DNA of 64,000 nucleotides from JBFHFS01 sp041583495. Lineage in GTDB: Bacteria; Bacteroidota; Bacteroidia; Bacteroidales; Marinilabiliaceae. The notes beneath the pieces are model-generated. The model did no database searches. It had not been told where the DNA came from and saw nothing but the letters and a program-made list of their open reading frames with translations. Location of the stretch: NCBI GenBank assembly GCA_041583495.1, contig JBFHFS010000019.1, forward strand, positions 18,853 to 82,852. The letters are read 5' to 3'. How positions within the stretch are numbered: the first letter of the stretch is position 1; every line of letters begins with the position of its first letter. This document shows positions 34,273-44,000 of the stretch, in pieces. The translations under genes and the position numbers were made by a program.

Positions 34273-35739
34273 ATGAAAAAATGGATCCTTCCATTTTTAT
34301 TGTGGTTCTTTTGCCTCCTTTCTGCCCTCAACAGTGCCGCTCAAACCCAGATTAAGCTATATGGCAATGCCCCGGAATACAGGGGGCATTTGCTTGTTTT
34401 TTACCAGTATCAAAACTTCATTAATCAACAAAAAGAAGAACTCTTATCGGTACAGGTAGAGCAAAACGGTGGGTTCGAAGTAACCAGTGAGCTTTCGCAC
34501 CCCACTTATGCCTTCACCTACCTGGGCCGTTACCGGGCTTACATTTTTCTGGAACCCGGCCGGCAATACCAACTGGTATTACCCCCTTATGTTCCGTTGT
34601 CTGATGCTCAAAAACTCAATCCCTATTTTGAGCCCGAATGGATTGAGCTGGGAATTGCCAATGGCCGCCCGGGAGAACTCAACCACCTGATCCGGGACTT
34701 TGATGAGGCATTCAATGCCCTTTTTAACGCCAATGCATTTGAGTTGTACTCAAGCCAGAACGCCCAAAAAGCAGCCTCCATCATCGACTCACTGGAAGCC
34801 AGATTCCCGGAATCCAACGGTTGCTTCAATCAACATAAGAGCTACCATTACGCGAGGCTAAAGCGGCTCGCCGCACGACAAACAGAACGACAAATTATTT
34901 ATCAATACTATTCACGGAAGCCGGTTCTCTTTTATCTTCCGGCCTATTGGCAAACCTTTAGTGAGCTGTTCGCAGGAGCCTGGGAAAAGATTCTCTCCTC
35001 TGCCCCGGAAACAAAAAGAAACCCAATGGTTACCGACTCCACATCTTTCGATGGCTTATCACAGATTCTGGCCTCCGACACTCTGTTCACCAGGCCAGAC
35101 CTGAGGGAATCAGTTTTGGTATGGGCCCTGCATGAGGGCTTTTATAAAAAAACAGTCGCCGAACACAGATGCCTTACATGGATGCAACAGGCTTCCCGCC
35201 AGGCTTCCACAGAAGAAGTCAGATCAATTGCCGCCTCCCTGTATCAAAAAATGAATCAGTTACGACCCGGCACACCAGCCCCGGTCTTCGAACTCTACAA
35301 CCTTAAAGGAAAGTCCAAAAACCTCGGCAATTTCGACGGAAAGTTCATCTATCTTAATTTTATGCACACCCAAAATCATGCCTGTCGGAAAGCACTGGAA
35401 AACCTCGCCCCCATAGCCGAGGAATTTAAAAGAGACCTGGAGGTGGTAACCATTTTCCTCGACGAGGAATCCCGGAACGCGGAAGACTACCTCAACAACC
35501 ACCTCCAACCGAAATGGGAGACGCTATTTATCAACAACCAAAGCGACGTCCTGGAAAACTATGACATACAGGCTGTTCCGGCTTATTTCCTTATCGATCC
35601 CAATGGAACGCTGCTCCTTTCCCCAGCCCCCTCGCCCCACGAAGATTTCCGAAAAGTATTTGCCCAACAGCAGCTTAATTTCAGGCAAAAACAGCAAAGG
35701 GAACGCCCAGGAAAAGAGCGATCGGTACTGGAGCTGTAA
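34273..35739 (+). CDS. exported thioredoxin-fold protein with degenerate active site
   Basis: A 488-residue protein with a signal peptide (KKWILPFLLWFFCLLSALNSAAQ). About 330 residues of unassigned, mostly helical and beta sequence precede a C-terminal TlpA/AhpC-like thioredoxin domain starting near GTPAPVFELYNLKGKSKNLG. The active-site segment reads NFMHTQNHACRKAL where relatives have WCxPC, so the first, nucleophilic Cys is replaced by Asn and only the second remains. YDIQAVPAYFLIDPNG supplies the cis-Pro loop. It is probably periplasmic. Normal disulfide exchange looks unlikely; a structural or single-Cys role is inferred. The ATG at 34273 is chosen because it places the signal peptide at the N-terminus. 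Confidence 0.8.
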   Translation: MKKWILPFLLWFFCLLSALNSAAQTQIKLYGNAPEYRGHLLVFYQYQNFINQQKEELLSVQVEQNGGFEVTSELSHPTYAFTYLGRYRAYIFLEPGRQYQLVLPPYVPLSDAQKLNPYFEPEWIELGIANGRPGELNHLIRDFDEAFNALFNANAFELYSSQNAQKAASIIDSLEARFPESNGCFNQHKSYHYARLKRLAARQTERQIIYQYYSRKPVLFYLPAYWQTFSELFAGAWEKILSSAPETKRNPMVTDSTSFDGLSQILASDTLFTRPDLRESVLVWALHEGFYKKTVAEHRCLTWMQQASRQASTEEVRSIAASLYQKMNQLRPGTPAPVFELYNLKGKSKNLGNFDGKFIYLNFMHTQNHACRKALENLAPIAEEFKRDLEVVTIFLDEESRNAEDYLNNHLQPKWETLFINNQSDVLENYDIQAVPAYFLIDPNGTLLLSPAPSPHEDFRKVFAQQQLNFRQKQQRERPGKERSVLEL

Positions 35740-35873
35740 TTCATCTGAAACAGGCATCTGATATTTGGATTCGGCAACCTGCAGAAAGAAGAACCTGGCC
35801 CCTGCAAACCTGCCAATTCACCAACCCGGAACAAAGGAACAGGCATTTTTTTGTTCTTAAACTAAACTAAACA

Positions 35874-35908
35874 CCCCCTAATTGGGGGCACTTATTTTGT
35901 TTTTTTGA
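35874..35908 (+). terminator. possible terminator before the T9SS cluster
   Basis: CCCCC and GGGGG (35874-35878 and 35884-35888) form a short stem with a TAATT loop, followed by a T-rich run. The stem is short, so efficiency is uncertain. Confidence 0.5.
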
Positions 35909-35981
35909 CCAATTAGTTGGATTTATTTATCAATCACTCAATTTCAAGGCTATTTAACAGCTAAATAAATCACTTTTTTAT

Positions 35982-35989
35982 TAGGTTTG
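35982..35989 (+). promoter_or_regulatory. -7 box for the T9SS cluster
   Basis: TAGGTTTG matches TAnnTTTG, predicting a start near 35996 and a leader of about 80 nt before the ATG at 36075. The -33 element is not clear. The next four genes have little space for promoters of their own. Confidence 0.55.
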
Positions 35990-36074
35990 TAAAGGTATTG
36001 CATACAAGAAATGTATCTCACGGAGAGCGTAAGTAAAATTTGCCCAATCTGTGGAATTATTCACGGCATTGTTT

Positions 36075-37763
36075 ATGACCCAAACCAAGATATCCTTATT
36101 TATTTTTTCCTGGCTCATATCTGTTTCCCTGGTGGCTCAAACCCCTTATGCCGAAATTTTAAACCAAGGGGCCAATATCTGTGAATCCGGTAACATAATT
36201 CTTTCCATCAAATTTTACGGAGAGGCCCCTTTTGGTATCCGCTACAAAATCGGAACCACAACCTACATCATAGATGGTCAGGGAAGTAACATCATCAACC
36301 TGGACAAGTTGAGCGCCGATAATGTATGGTTATCTCCCGAAACCATTCATCTGGAGATCCCTGAAAACGAAGCCAGCGTCACCACCACGGTTGAGGTCCT
36401 CCGCGTTTGGGACAACACGATACCCACCCCATGGAACATCTCCAACGGGTCAGAGATATCCGACCAAAGCATCCAATACACCTCTTTTAAGAAGCCGGAT
36501 ATCAGTGCAGGCAATGATATTGACTCCTGCGGTTTATCGGCCATACTGGATGGTGCGCCCGATCCGGTCTCCTCTACTTTTTACTGGCACGACCAGGCCC
36601 CCGGCACACTGTCGGCCATCGACGACCGCAATGCGATTTTCACCGCCCCGGGTGAGGGAACCTATTCGCTCACCCTGGTACAGGAAAATGGGGCCTGTCA
36701 AACAACCGACACGGTTGAAGTAACACTGAAAGGCTCGCCTGCCGGCACCCTCACCACCGCCTCGGAAGTATGTGGAGAGACCCCACAAAGTGCCACGCTC
36801 GACTTTCAGTTCTCGGGGAACGGACCATGGGATTACGCCTATTCCGACGGATCCAACACTTACAGTAATTCTTCCAACAATGCCACCACCTCCGAGACCC
36901 TCTCGGTGAATGGTGAAACGGCTTTCTCTATTTATTGGCTTAAAGACGTAAATGGATGCAATGCCCAGTCCGAACAGATAGAAGGCACCGCCACGGTCAT
37001 TGATTTGATACCCGCCCCCAATGCGGGTGACGACCAGGCGATATGCGGCCAGGAAATCTCTCTGGACGCCATCGCGACAGCCTATCCGGGAACCTGGAGT
37101 GGTCCCCCGGAGGTTACTTTCGATGATACAGGCGATGTCAATACCACCGTAAGCACATCGGCTTATGGGGAGTACACGCTTATCTGGACCGAGATGAACG
37201 GTACTTGCCCTGCCTCAGACCAGGTAAACGTTCGCTTCGACCAAATGCCCACACCTGTTGATGCAGGAACAGACAAAACACTCTATTTTCAATATGAAAC
37301 CACTCTCGCCCCTTTGGAGCCTACCGCAGGCGAGGGCGTATGGTCTATTCTCTCTGGCTCAGGTCAGTTATCGTCGGAGCCATTCCCCAACACACAAATC
37401 TCCGATCTGGAGATGGGCGTCACCACCCTTCTGTGGAGTGTTGCCAACGGGCTTTGCCCAACGCTCACCGACACCCTGGTGATTACCGTTAAAGGATTAA
37501 CCTACCATACCGGATTTTCACCAAACGGAGATGGGTTGAACGACTCGTTCAAAATATTGGGTGCCAGCCAAATCCCCAACAACGAACTGATCGTTTTTAC
37601 CCAATACGGCAAGGTGGTATACCGGAAAACGAATCTTACCGAGGAGGGTTGGGATGGGAAAGGTCTGGGCGGAAGCCTTTTGGATGATGGGACCTATTAT
37701 TTCGTATTTACCGGCGACCACATACAGGCGCTTAAAGATTACCTTTTGATAAAGACACGATAA
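36075..37763 (+). CDS. secreted protein with T9SS type B sorting domain
   Basis: A 562-residue protein with a signal peptide (TQTKISLFIFSWLISVSLVAQ). The middle holds several Ig-like or PKD-like beta-sandwich repeats, seen as recurring AGxD(D/Q)xxxCG starts (ISAGNDIDSCG, NAGDDQAICG, DAGTDKTLYF). The last 90 or so residues, from TGFSPNGDGLNDSFKILG to a final LIKTR, are the gliding-motility-associated C-terminal domain that marks type B substrates of the type IX secretion system. It should pass the outer membrane and reach the cell surface. ATG 36075 is preferred to an in-frame GTG at 36051. The adjacent PorP/SprF protein is the known partner type for such domains. Confidence 0.9.
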   Translation: MTQTKISLFIFSWLISVSLVAQTPYAEILNQGANICESGNIILSIKFYGEAPFGIRYKIGTTTYIIDGQGSNIINLDKLSADNVWLSPETIHLEIPENEASVTTTVEVLRVWDNTIPTPWNISNGSEISDQSIQYTSFKKPDISAGNDIDSCGLSAILDGAPDPVSSTFYWHDQAPGTLSAIDDRNAIFTAPGEGTYSLTLVQENGACQTTDTVEVTLKGSPAGTLTTASEVCGETPQSATLDFQFSGNGPWDYAYSDGSNTYSNSSNNATTSETLSVNGETAFSIYWLKDVNGCNAQSEQIEGTATVIDLIPAPNAGDDQAICGQEISLDAIATAYPGTWSGPPEVTFDDTGDVNTTVSTSAYGEYTLIWTEMNGTCPASDQVNVRFDQMPTPVDAGTDKTLYFQYETTLAPLEPTAGEGVWSILSGSGQLSSEPFPNTQISDLEMGVTTLLWSVANGLCPTLTDTLVITVKGLTYHTGFSPNGDGLNDSFKILGASQIPNNELIVFTQYGKVVYRKTNLTEEGWDGKGLGGSLLDDGTYYFVFTGDHIQALKDYLLIKTR

Positions 37764-37777
37764 ACGACCCATTGCGA

Positions 37778-38689
37778 ATGCGAGCACTTGTACTATTCAT
37801 AATCATGACACTGTTGGTCTCCCTGCATAGCAATGGCCAAAAGGAGCTGGTGCTGAGTCAGTACATGCACAACCAATATGCCTTCAACAGCGCCTTTGCG
37901 GGATCGCGGGAAGGACTGAGCGTTTTTGGTGCGTTCCGGAAACAATGGGTGGGAATCCCCGGCGCCCCTGAGTCGCAGTTATTAACCGCCCACATGCCCC
38001 TTAAAAACATGAAGGTCGCTCTGGGTGTTCAGGTCTTCAACGAAACCATTGCCACCAACAGCCTCACCGGGGTCTCCTTCTCCTATACCTACCGGTTCAG
38101 AGTCAATCGCTCTATCTGGATGGGACTCAGTATGTCAGGCGGGCTTTCCAGCTTCTCGGCCAAATGGAGTGAAGCCTCCCTTGAAAACCCTGAAGATCCT
38201 CTTTTTGCAGCTAATGAATCCTCGATGGGACCGCAGGCCGGCTTTGGCTGGAGCATCTATAACAACCATTTTTTTGGTGGTTTCTCCGTCCCGGAGCTAT
38301 TCTCACACGACTTCTCCTATCTCGAACAAACCAATTTCGACCTGAGCCAGTCCAACTACTACCTCACCGGAGGATACCTGTTCGATTTGGGCCCTCAGGT
38401 GGCCATACAACCTTCGTTTCTGGCACGTTACAATCCCGATTCTGAGCTACCCTCTGATTTCTCAGCCACACTTATTTTCGACCGGTTGATTTGGGGAGGC
38501 CTCACCTACCGAACCAACCATGATGTGGTAGCCATGGCCGGCTGGCAAATACTGCCCCAACTACGGGTAGCCTACTCCTTTGACTATTCCATGGGAGATA
38601 TCGGCCGATTCAACAAGGGGTCGCACGAAATATCGATACAATACGACTTAAAATATATGATCCACTCGCCCAATATTAAATTTTTTTAA
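37778..38689 (+). CDS. PorP/SprF family outer-membrane protein
   Basis: A 303-residue predicted outer-membrane beta barrel with a signal peptide (RALVLFIIMTLLVSLHSNGQ). The N-terminal part is diagnostic for PorP/SprF: LSQYMHNQYAFNSAFAGS, then FGAFRKQWVGIPGAPESQ. Members either belong to the T9SS or help secretion and attachment of type B substrates. It follows such a substrate by 14 bp, and the pair probably functions together. I use the ATG at 37778; a TTG two codons earlier is less likely. It is too short to be a whole secretion channel and no core T9SS genes (gldK-N, sov/sprA) are in the window. Confidence 0.92.
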   Translation: MRALVLFIIMTLLVSLHSNGQKELVLSQYMHNQYAFNSAFAGSREGLSVFGAFRKQWVGIPGAPESQLLTAHMPLKNMKVALGVQVFNETIATNSLTGVSFSYTYRFRVNRSIWMGLSMSGGLSSFSAKWSEASLENPEDPLFAANESSMGPQAGFGWSIYNNHFFGGFSVPELFSHDFSYLEQTNFDLSQSNYYLTGGYLFDLGPQVAIQPSFLARYNPDSELPSDFSATLIFDRLIWGGLTYRTNHDVVAMAGWQILPQLRVAYSFDYSMGDIGRFNKGSHEISIQYDLKYMIHSPNIKFF

Positions 38690-38702
38690 AGGAGATTCAC
38701 CC

Positions 38703-40100
38703 ATGATCCGGAATTGTTTAACACCCCTTTTTATCGTACTGCTATCGTTGACCGGGCTGCCGGCCAACGGTCAGGCTCCGGTGGTGAAACGATTGCCGCT
38801 CAGCACCCACACTGCACATGAGCTGGCCCCGGTGGTTCAGGACTCAATCCTTTATTTTATTTCCAACCGAAAAACCAGTTTGCTGGCCACCTATGTGGAT
38901 CAGGATGAAGAATTGCTCTACAGCATTTTTTCGGCCCCCTTGAAACCCGGCCAAACGCCAGGCAGCCCCCGCTTTTTCCCCCTTTCAGGGCAACCCGGGT
39001 TTAATAATGGCCCCTTCGCCTTCTCGCCCAATGGCACCACGGTCATTATTACCCAAAACAAGATCAATAAGGGAACACGGAGCAGGACAAAAGTGCAGCT
39101 GGGCCTGTTTAAAACTGAGAAAAGAAGAGATGAGTGGAGCCTGTTAAGACCGGTTAAATTCAACGAGCCCACCAACTATTCCATCGCTCACCCCTCGGTC
39201 TCTCCCGACGGCGAATGGCTCTACTTTGCCTCCGACATGAAAGGCGGATTCGGAAAGACGGATATTTATAAGGCCCCCAGGGTTGGAGATGGCTGGGGCA
39301 TCCCCGTAAATCTGGGCCCACAAATCAACACCCCCGGGAAGGAGCTTTTTCCTTTCATCCATTCTTCAGGATTGCTCTTCTTCACCTCCGATGGTCTGGG
39401 CCCAAAGAGAGACATGGATATTTATTCCGTTGACACGGCTCTTCCCCAAGCGCTGCCCACGCCGTTGCCAGCCCCTATCAACTCGAAGAAGGACGATTTT
39501 TCCTGTTACATCTTCGAAGATACCGGCCATGGTTACTTTGCCTCCAACCGCGAGGGCCAGGACGATCTCTATGAATTCAGCACTCCGGAGGTTAACAACA
39601 ACCTTAAAGAGGTGGTAGACGACAACTTTTGTTTCACCTTTTTTGAAAACGGCCCTGACGAATCGGACAGTCTCCCCAAAATTTATCGCTGGTCGTTTGG
39701 AGATGGCGAACAAGCTCTGGGCCTGGAGGTTGACCACTGTTTTAAGGCCCCTGGCAATTACTCCGTATTGTTAAATGTGGTGGACACCCTCACCAATGAG
39801 GAACTTTATTCGGTAGCTTCGTATACTCTGGAGCTGGAAAAAACCCGCCAGATATGGTTCGAAACGCCGGACACCCTTAGAACAGGAGAATCATTCTCCT
39901 TGCATTCCATCCTGCAAGGGTTTGAAGAACAACCCGAAGCCCCTGTTTTTTATTGGAATTTCGGGGATGGAGTACGTCAGATTGGTGAAACCCTTTCGCA
40001 TATTTATCGAATAAAAGGGAAGTACCGTATCATTTGTACCACCCAACTTGAAGAGATAGGAGAAATTAGCTTTTTCCGTGAAGTGACTGTTATTGATTAA
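38703..40100 (+). CDS. exported PD40 beta-propeller and PKD-domain protein
   Basis: A 465-residue protein with a signal peptide (cleavage near NGQAPVV). Residues about 50-290 contain PD40/WD40-like repeats, for example AHPSVSPDGEWLYFASDMKG, FPFIHSSGLLFFTSDG and SNREGQDDLYEF. Two PKD domains follow, marked by YRWSFGDGEQALG and FYWNFGDGVRQIG. Similar propellers appear in T9SS accessory proteins (PorE-like) that carry an OmpA domain; here that peptidoglycan-binding domain is absent. It lies 13 bp after the PorP/SprF gene and probably sits in the periplasm or at the outer membrane as part of the same module. Confidence 0.85.
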   Translation: MIRNCLTPLFIVLLSLTGLPANGQAPVVKRLPLSTHTAHELAPVVQDSILYFISNRKTSLLATYVDQDEELLYSIFSAPLKPGQTPGSPRFFPLSGQPGFNNGPFAFSPNGTTVIITQNKINKGTRSRTKVQLGLFKTEKRRDEWSLLRPVKFNEPTNYSIAHPSVSPDGEWLYFASDMKGGFGKTDIYKAPRVGDGWGIPVNLGPQINTPGKELFPFIHSSGLLFFTSDGLGPKRDMDIYSVDTALPQALPTPLPAPINSKKDDFSCYIFEDTGHGYFASNREGQDDLYEFSTPEVNNNLKEVVDDNFCFTFFENGPDESDSLPKIYRWSFGDGEQALGLEVDHCFKAPGNYSVLLNVVDTLTNEELYSVASYTLELEKTRQIWFETPDTLRTGESFSLHSILQGFEEQPEAPVFYWNFGDGVRQIGETLSHIYRIKGKYRIICTTQLEEIGEISFFREVTVID

Positions 40101-40113
40101 TCAACTTATAAAG

Positions 40114-41091
40114 ATGCGAATTCCCGTTAACTTGTTTTTCTTTTTTTGCCTCCTGGCCTTCCGCCCGGGCCTAATTCATGCCCAGCCTGTACCTGCGGTG
40201 GATGAAAACATTCCCTTTCTGGTTACCTTTGGTGCGCAGGGAGAAACCGCCTGGGGAGATGATGACTTCTGTCAAATCATTTTTTTTTCAGTGCCTGAAA
40301 CCTTTACGGAACCCATTTTTATTCGCGTCTTCGACCCCGACACCGGTGGTGAGATTGATGAACAACAGGGGGAGTGGAATACCAGCATGCGTTTTTCGGT
40401 ATATGGGGGTAAAGGCGCCTGCTCAGAGGAGGATGCCCGACGCGCCAACCAAAAAGGAAAGTATCTGAGCGGCAACCTGCTGGCCACCAAAACCTTCTCA
40501 GCCAACTCACGATACGACAACAACTGGTCCACTTTTGGCCCCATTAACCCCACCGAAGGAGAGCTGCTTAGCGATTATGGCGGCTATATTTTTAAAATCG
40601 TGGTGGAGGGCCTCTCTGGCGATGATGGTAATCTTTACCGTCTCTTTCTCAGCACCAATAAAGATGAGAACCGTTCGGTAGAGGGCGCCTTTGCCTTTTA
40701 CTTTAAATATAAATTCCGTCTTTACGACAATATTAACGAGATATCACACATCTACCCCTACATGGATTCAAGGGTGGTAGCCATTAAGCAAACCAACTTC
40801 GATTGGGACAGCGATGGTTATATCCGCATTATCTCCCCCGAAAAAAACGGGGAACAGGTTAAGACTTCCGGCGACGATAACTGGGAAGAGAGCACACACA
40901 AGATCAACATCGGTGAACAAAACAGTTCTCTCGACATACAGATGATCAAAGACCGATCGAAACGGGTACGGAACAACAACGTCGTCATTTTCCTCGAGAA
41001 CCAATATGGTGAGTTGTTACCGTTCTACAGTATTCCCATTGGTGGTATACCAAAGTATAAATACAGCATCGGCATCAAACAAAAAAAATAA
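40114..41091 (+). CDS. exported protein of unrecognised family
   Basis: 325 residues with a signal peptide (ATG 40114; RIPVNLFFFFCLLAFRPGLIHAQ). The rest is probably all-beta: CQIIFFSVPETFTEPIFIRVFD, trimmed at its core FTEPIFIRVFDPDTGG, reads like a beta-sandwich strand pair, and many Asp/Gly loops (GLSGDDGNLYRLFL, FDWDSDGYIRII) suggest calcium-type or sugar-binding loops. There are no metal, catalytic or sorting motifs I recognise. It is 13 bp after the PD40/PKD gene and 4 bp before the sensor gene, so it belongs to the module and may be the ligand-facing partner of that sensor. No function is assigned. Confidence 0.75.
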   Translation: MRIPVNLFFFFCLLAFRPGLIHAQPVPAVDENIPFLVTFGAQGETAWGDDDFCQIIFFSVPETFTEPIFIRVFDPDTGGEIDEQQGEWNTSMRFSVYGGKGACSEEDARRANQKGKYLSGNLLATKTFSANSRYDNNWSTFGPINPTEGELLSDYGGYIFKIVVEGLSGDDGNLYRLFLSTNKDENRSVEGAFAFYFKYKFRLYDNINEISHIYPYMDSRVVAIKQTNFDWDSDGYIRIISPEKNGEQVKTSGDDNWEESTHKINIGEQNSSLDIQMIKDRSKRVRNNNVVIFLENQYGELLPFYSIPIGGIPKYKYSIGIKQKK

Positions 41092-41095
41092 ACCC

Positions 41096-44000
41096 ATGAC
41101 CTCCCTCTACAGGCACTTTTTTGGGGTGACTCTTTTTTTGATAATAGGATTACCCATTCACAACCTCAATGCACAATCGTTCAGATTCAAGACCTTCGAT
41201 TCGAATGTGGGGTTGCCTCAGAACTTTGTTTACTGCATAACCCAGGATCATAGTGGCTTTATTTGGATGGGCACTGGCGAAGGACTGGTCAGATATAATG
41301 GACTCAATTTCGAGAGTTTTATTGGTGACCAATACCTTGCCGACGATTTTATTTCCGCACTCTTTGTGGCCCCCGATGGGAAACTCTGGATTGGACACAA
41401 CAATGGCAATCTCACCACCTATTCCAACGGGAAATTTAAACCCATTCAGCTCCCCGAAACTCAGAGCCCTGTCCAGGCCATCTGTTCAACCCCGGATAAA
41501 ACCATTTGGGCTTTAACCCAAAACCATGGGTTAATAAAGATGGATCCCGATGGGGAAAATTACCAGGTTTTAGAACACCCCGAACTGAGGCGAAAACTCT
41601 TTTATTCAATAGCCCCGCTCGGAGACAGCATTCTAATGGTTGGAACCTCCGAAGGATTGTTCCGGGTAGGAAAAGCCTCCGACAACCAAATAACCTTCGT
41701 GGAACATGTGGAAGGCCTTCCCATCACCAAAATTACCTCCATTTTACCCCGTAAGGGACTGGAAGGGGAATTCTGGATTGGCACCGAAGACAATGGTTTT
41801 TTCCGCTACTCGGATGCCCAACACAAATCCAGTAAAGTAGTAGACAACAATGTTTGTCAGCTTTTTAACATTCAACATGAAAATATTCAGGACATTGAAG
41901 AGGAACCCGGCGGAAACCTCCTGTTGGCAACCTGGGGAAACGGCGTGATAAAATTGATCTTTGATCCGGTAAAAAGGACATTTGTAGACTCTTATAACTT
42001 TAACACAACAAACGGGTTAAACGAGAACTTTGTAAAAGATATTTTGTGCGACCGCGAAAACAATTACTGGTTTGCCACTTATGGGGGTGGCTCCTCGCTC
42101 CTGGTAAACGACTACATGATCTATTATAACCTTGAAACCATCGGGTTCGAAAACAACAAGGTTAAATCGGTTTTTCGAACCGACAGTGTGCTCTGGCTGG
42201 GGTTGGAAAGTGGCCTTCTCAAAACGGATCCCTACTGCTTCACAAACTTTGAATATTACGATAACGAACTGGGCATTCCCAACGACGAGATATCCGGCTT
42301 TTACAAAAGTCCCGACGGAACCATGTTTGTCGCCAGTGCCAACAAAGGTCTATTTTACAGAAAGGGGGGAGAGATGAAATTTAAACCCTGGAGCTACACG
42401 CCTACGCTTCCGGGCAGGAAGATTCGCGATATAGCCGGCAAGGATTTTACCATCTACCTGGCCACCTACGGGGGCTTTTTCATTCTCGATCTGAAATCGG
42501 GCACCACCAAGCGTCTTACTACCGAAAACGGTCTGCCCCACAACAGCATCAATTTTGTGTATGTCAGTCCCAGTGGGGAAATATGGATTGGTCCTAAAAG
42601 CAGCGGGGTAAGCAAGGTTACCTCCAATCATATTGAAATTCACAAAATATTGCAGCTCCCGGTCGATGTTTACGACATGGTGGAGGACGATCAGGGGGTG
42701 TCCTGGCTGGCCACACAGGGAAGAGGGGTGCTAAGATACACTGCCGACTCCATAAAAACCATCAATGTAACCAGCGGACTGGCCAAGAACTTTTGCTACA
42801 GTCTTCAGATGGACCTCGAAGGCCGTTTGTGGGTTGCTCATTTTCCGGGAATGAGCATGATTAACACCAGAACCGATGTGGTAAAGACTTTCGGCTATGA
42901 ACAATCCATGGGCTATGACTTTCATCAGATATGGTCCGATAAGGATCAAACCCTCTGGTTTGCTTCAGGAAAAGGAGTCATCCACTACCTGCCTCTGGTC
43001 GACCAGGATAACATGGTGCCCCCGGTCCTCAATTTTACCGACGTGGTGATTTCAGACAAAGAATACGATCCACATCAAAAAATTGATCTGCCCTACCCCT
43101 ATGGCAAAAAATACCACTTTAAATTCAATTTTATAGGAGTCAGCATAAAGAACCCCACCAAGGTAAATTATCAATACCAACTGGTAGAAGACGGGCATGA
43201 AGAATCGGCCAAGTGGATCGATCTAGGCACCACCAATTACAGAGAATACGACTTCTTACCCAGCGGCAGGTACCACTTAAATATACGAGCCTTTAACGCC
43301 AATGGCATTGGCAGCGAACCAATATCCCTGGCCTTCAACATAGCCATTCCCTTTTGGAAGATGACCTGGTTTTACCTGGTGGCCACCCTCTTGTTTGTTT
43401 ACATTCTTTACCTCATAATAATGTTCCGCGAACGAAGCCTGCGTCTTCAAAAAGAACAGCTTCAAAAAGAGGTGGATTTTCAAACCGTACAGCTCAGACA
43501 ACAAAAAGCCGAAATTGAGAAAAAGAACCAGGATATCACCGACAGTATCAACTATGCCAAACACATCCAAAAGTCGATACTTCCTGCTTTGTCAACACTA
43601 CAAAGTTATTTCCCCAATTCGTTCGTCTTTTTTGTACCACGCGACATTGTCAGCGGGGACTTCTATTGGTTTTATAAAACCCCTCACAGCTTCATTATTT
43701 GCTGTGCCGACTGCACCGGCCACGGGGTTCCGGCTGCCTTAATGTCGATGATTGGAACGACCCTTCTCAACGATATCGTACGAAGAGAAAGCATAAAATC
43801 TCCGGCCGACATACTCGAACAACTTGACCATGAGATAAAAATACTCTTGCAACACGATAATAATGCCTTGCACAACCACGACGGGATGGATATTTCAGTG
43901 GTTGAAATAAATCTAAAGAGCCGAAAAATCAGGGCGGCTTCAGCCAAACGACCTATTTACCTGTTTCTGAATGAGGAGATGGTTATTTACAAAGGCAATC

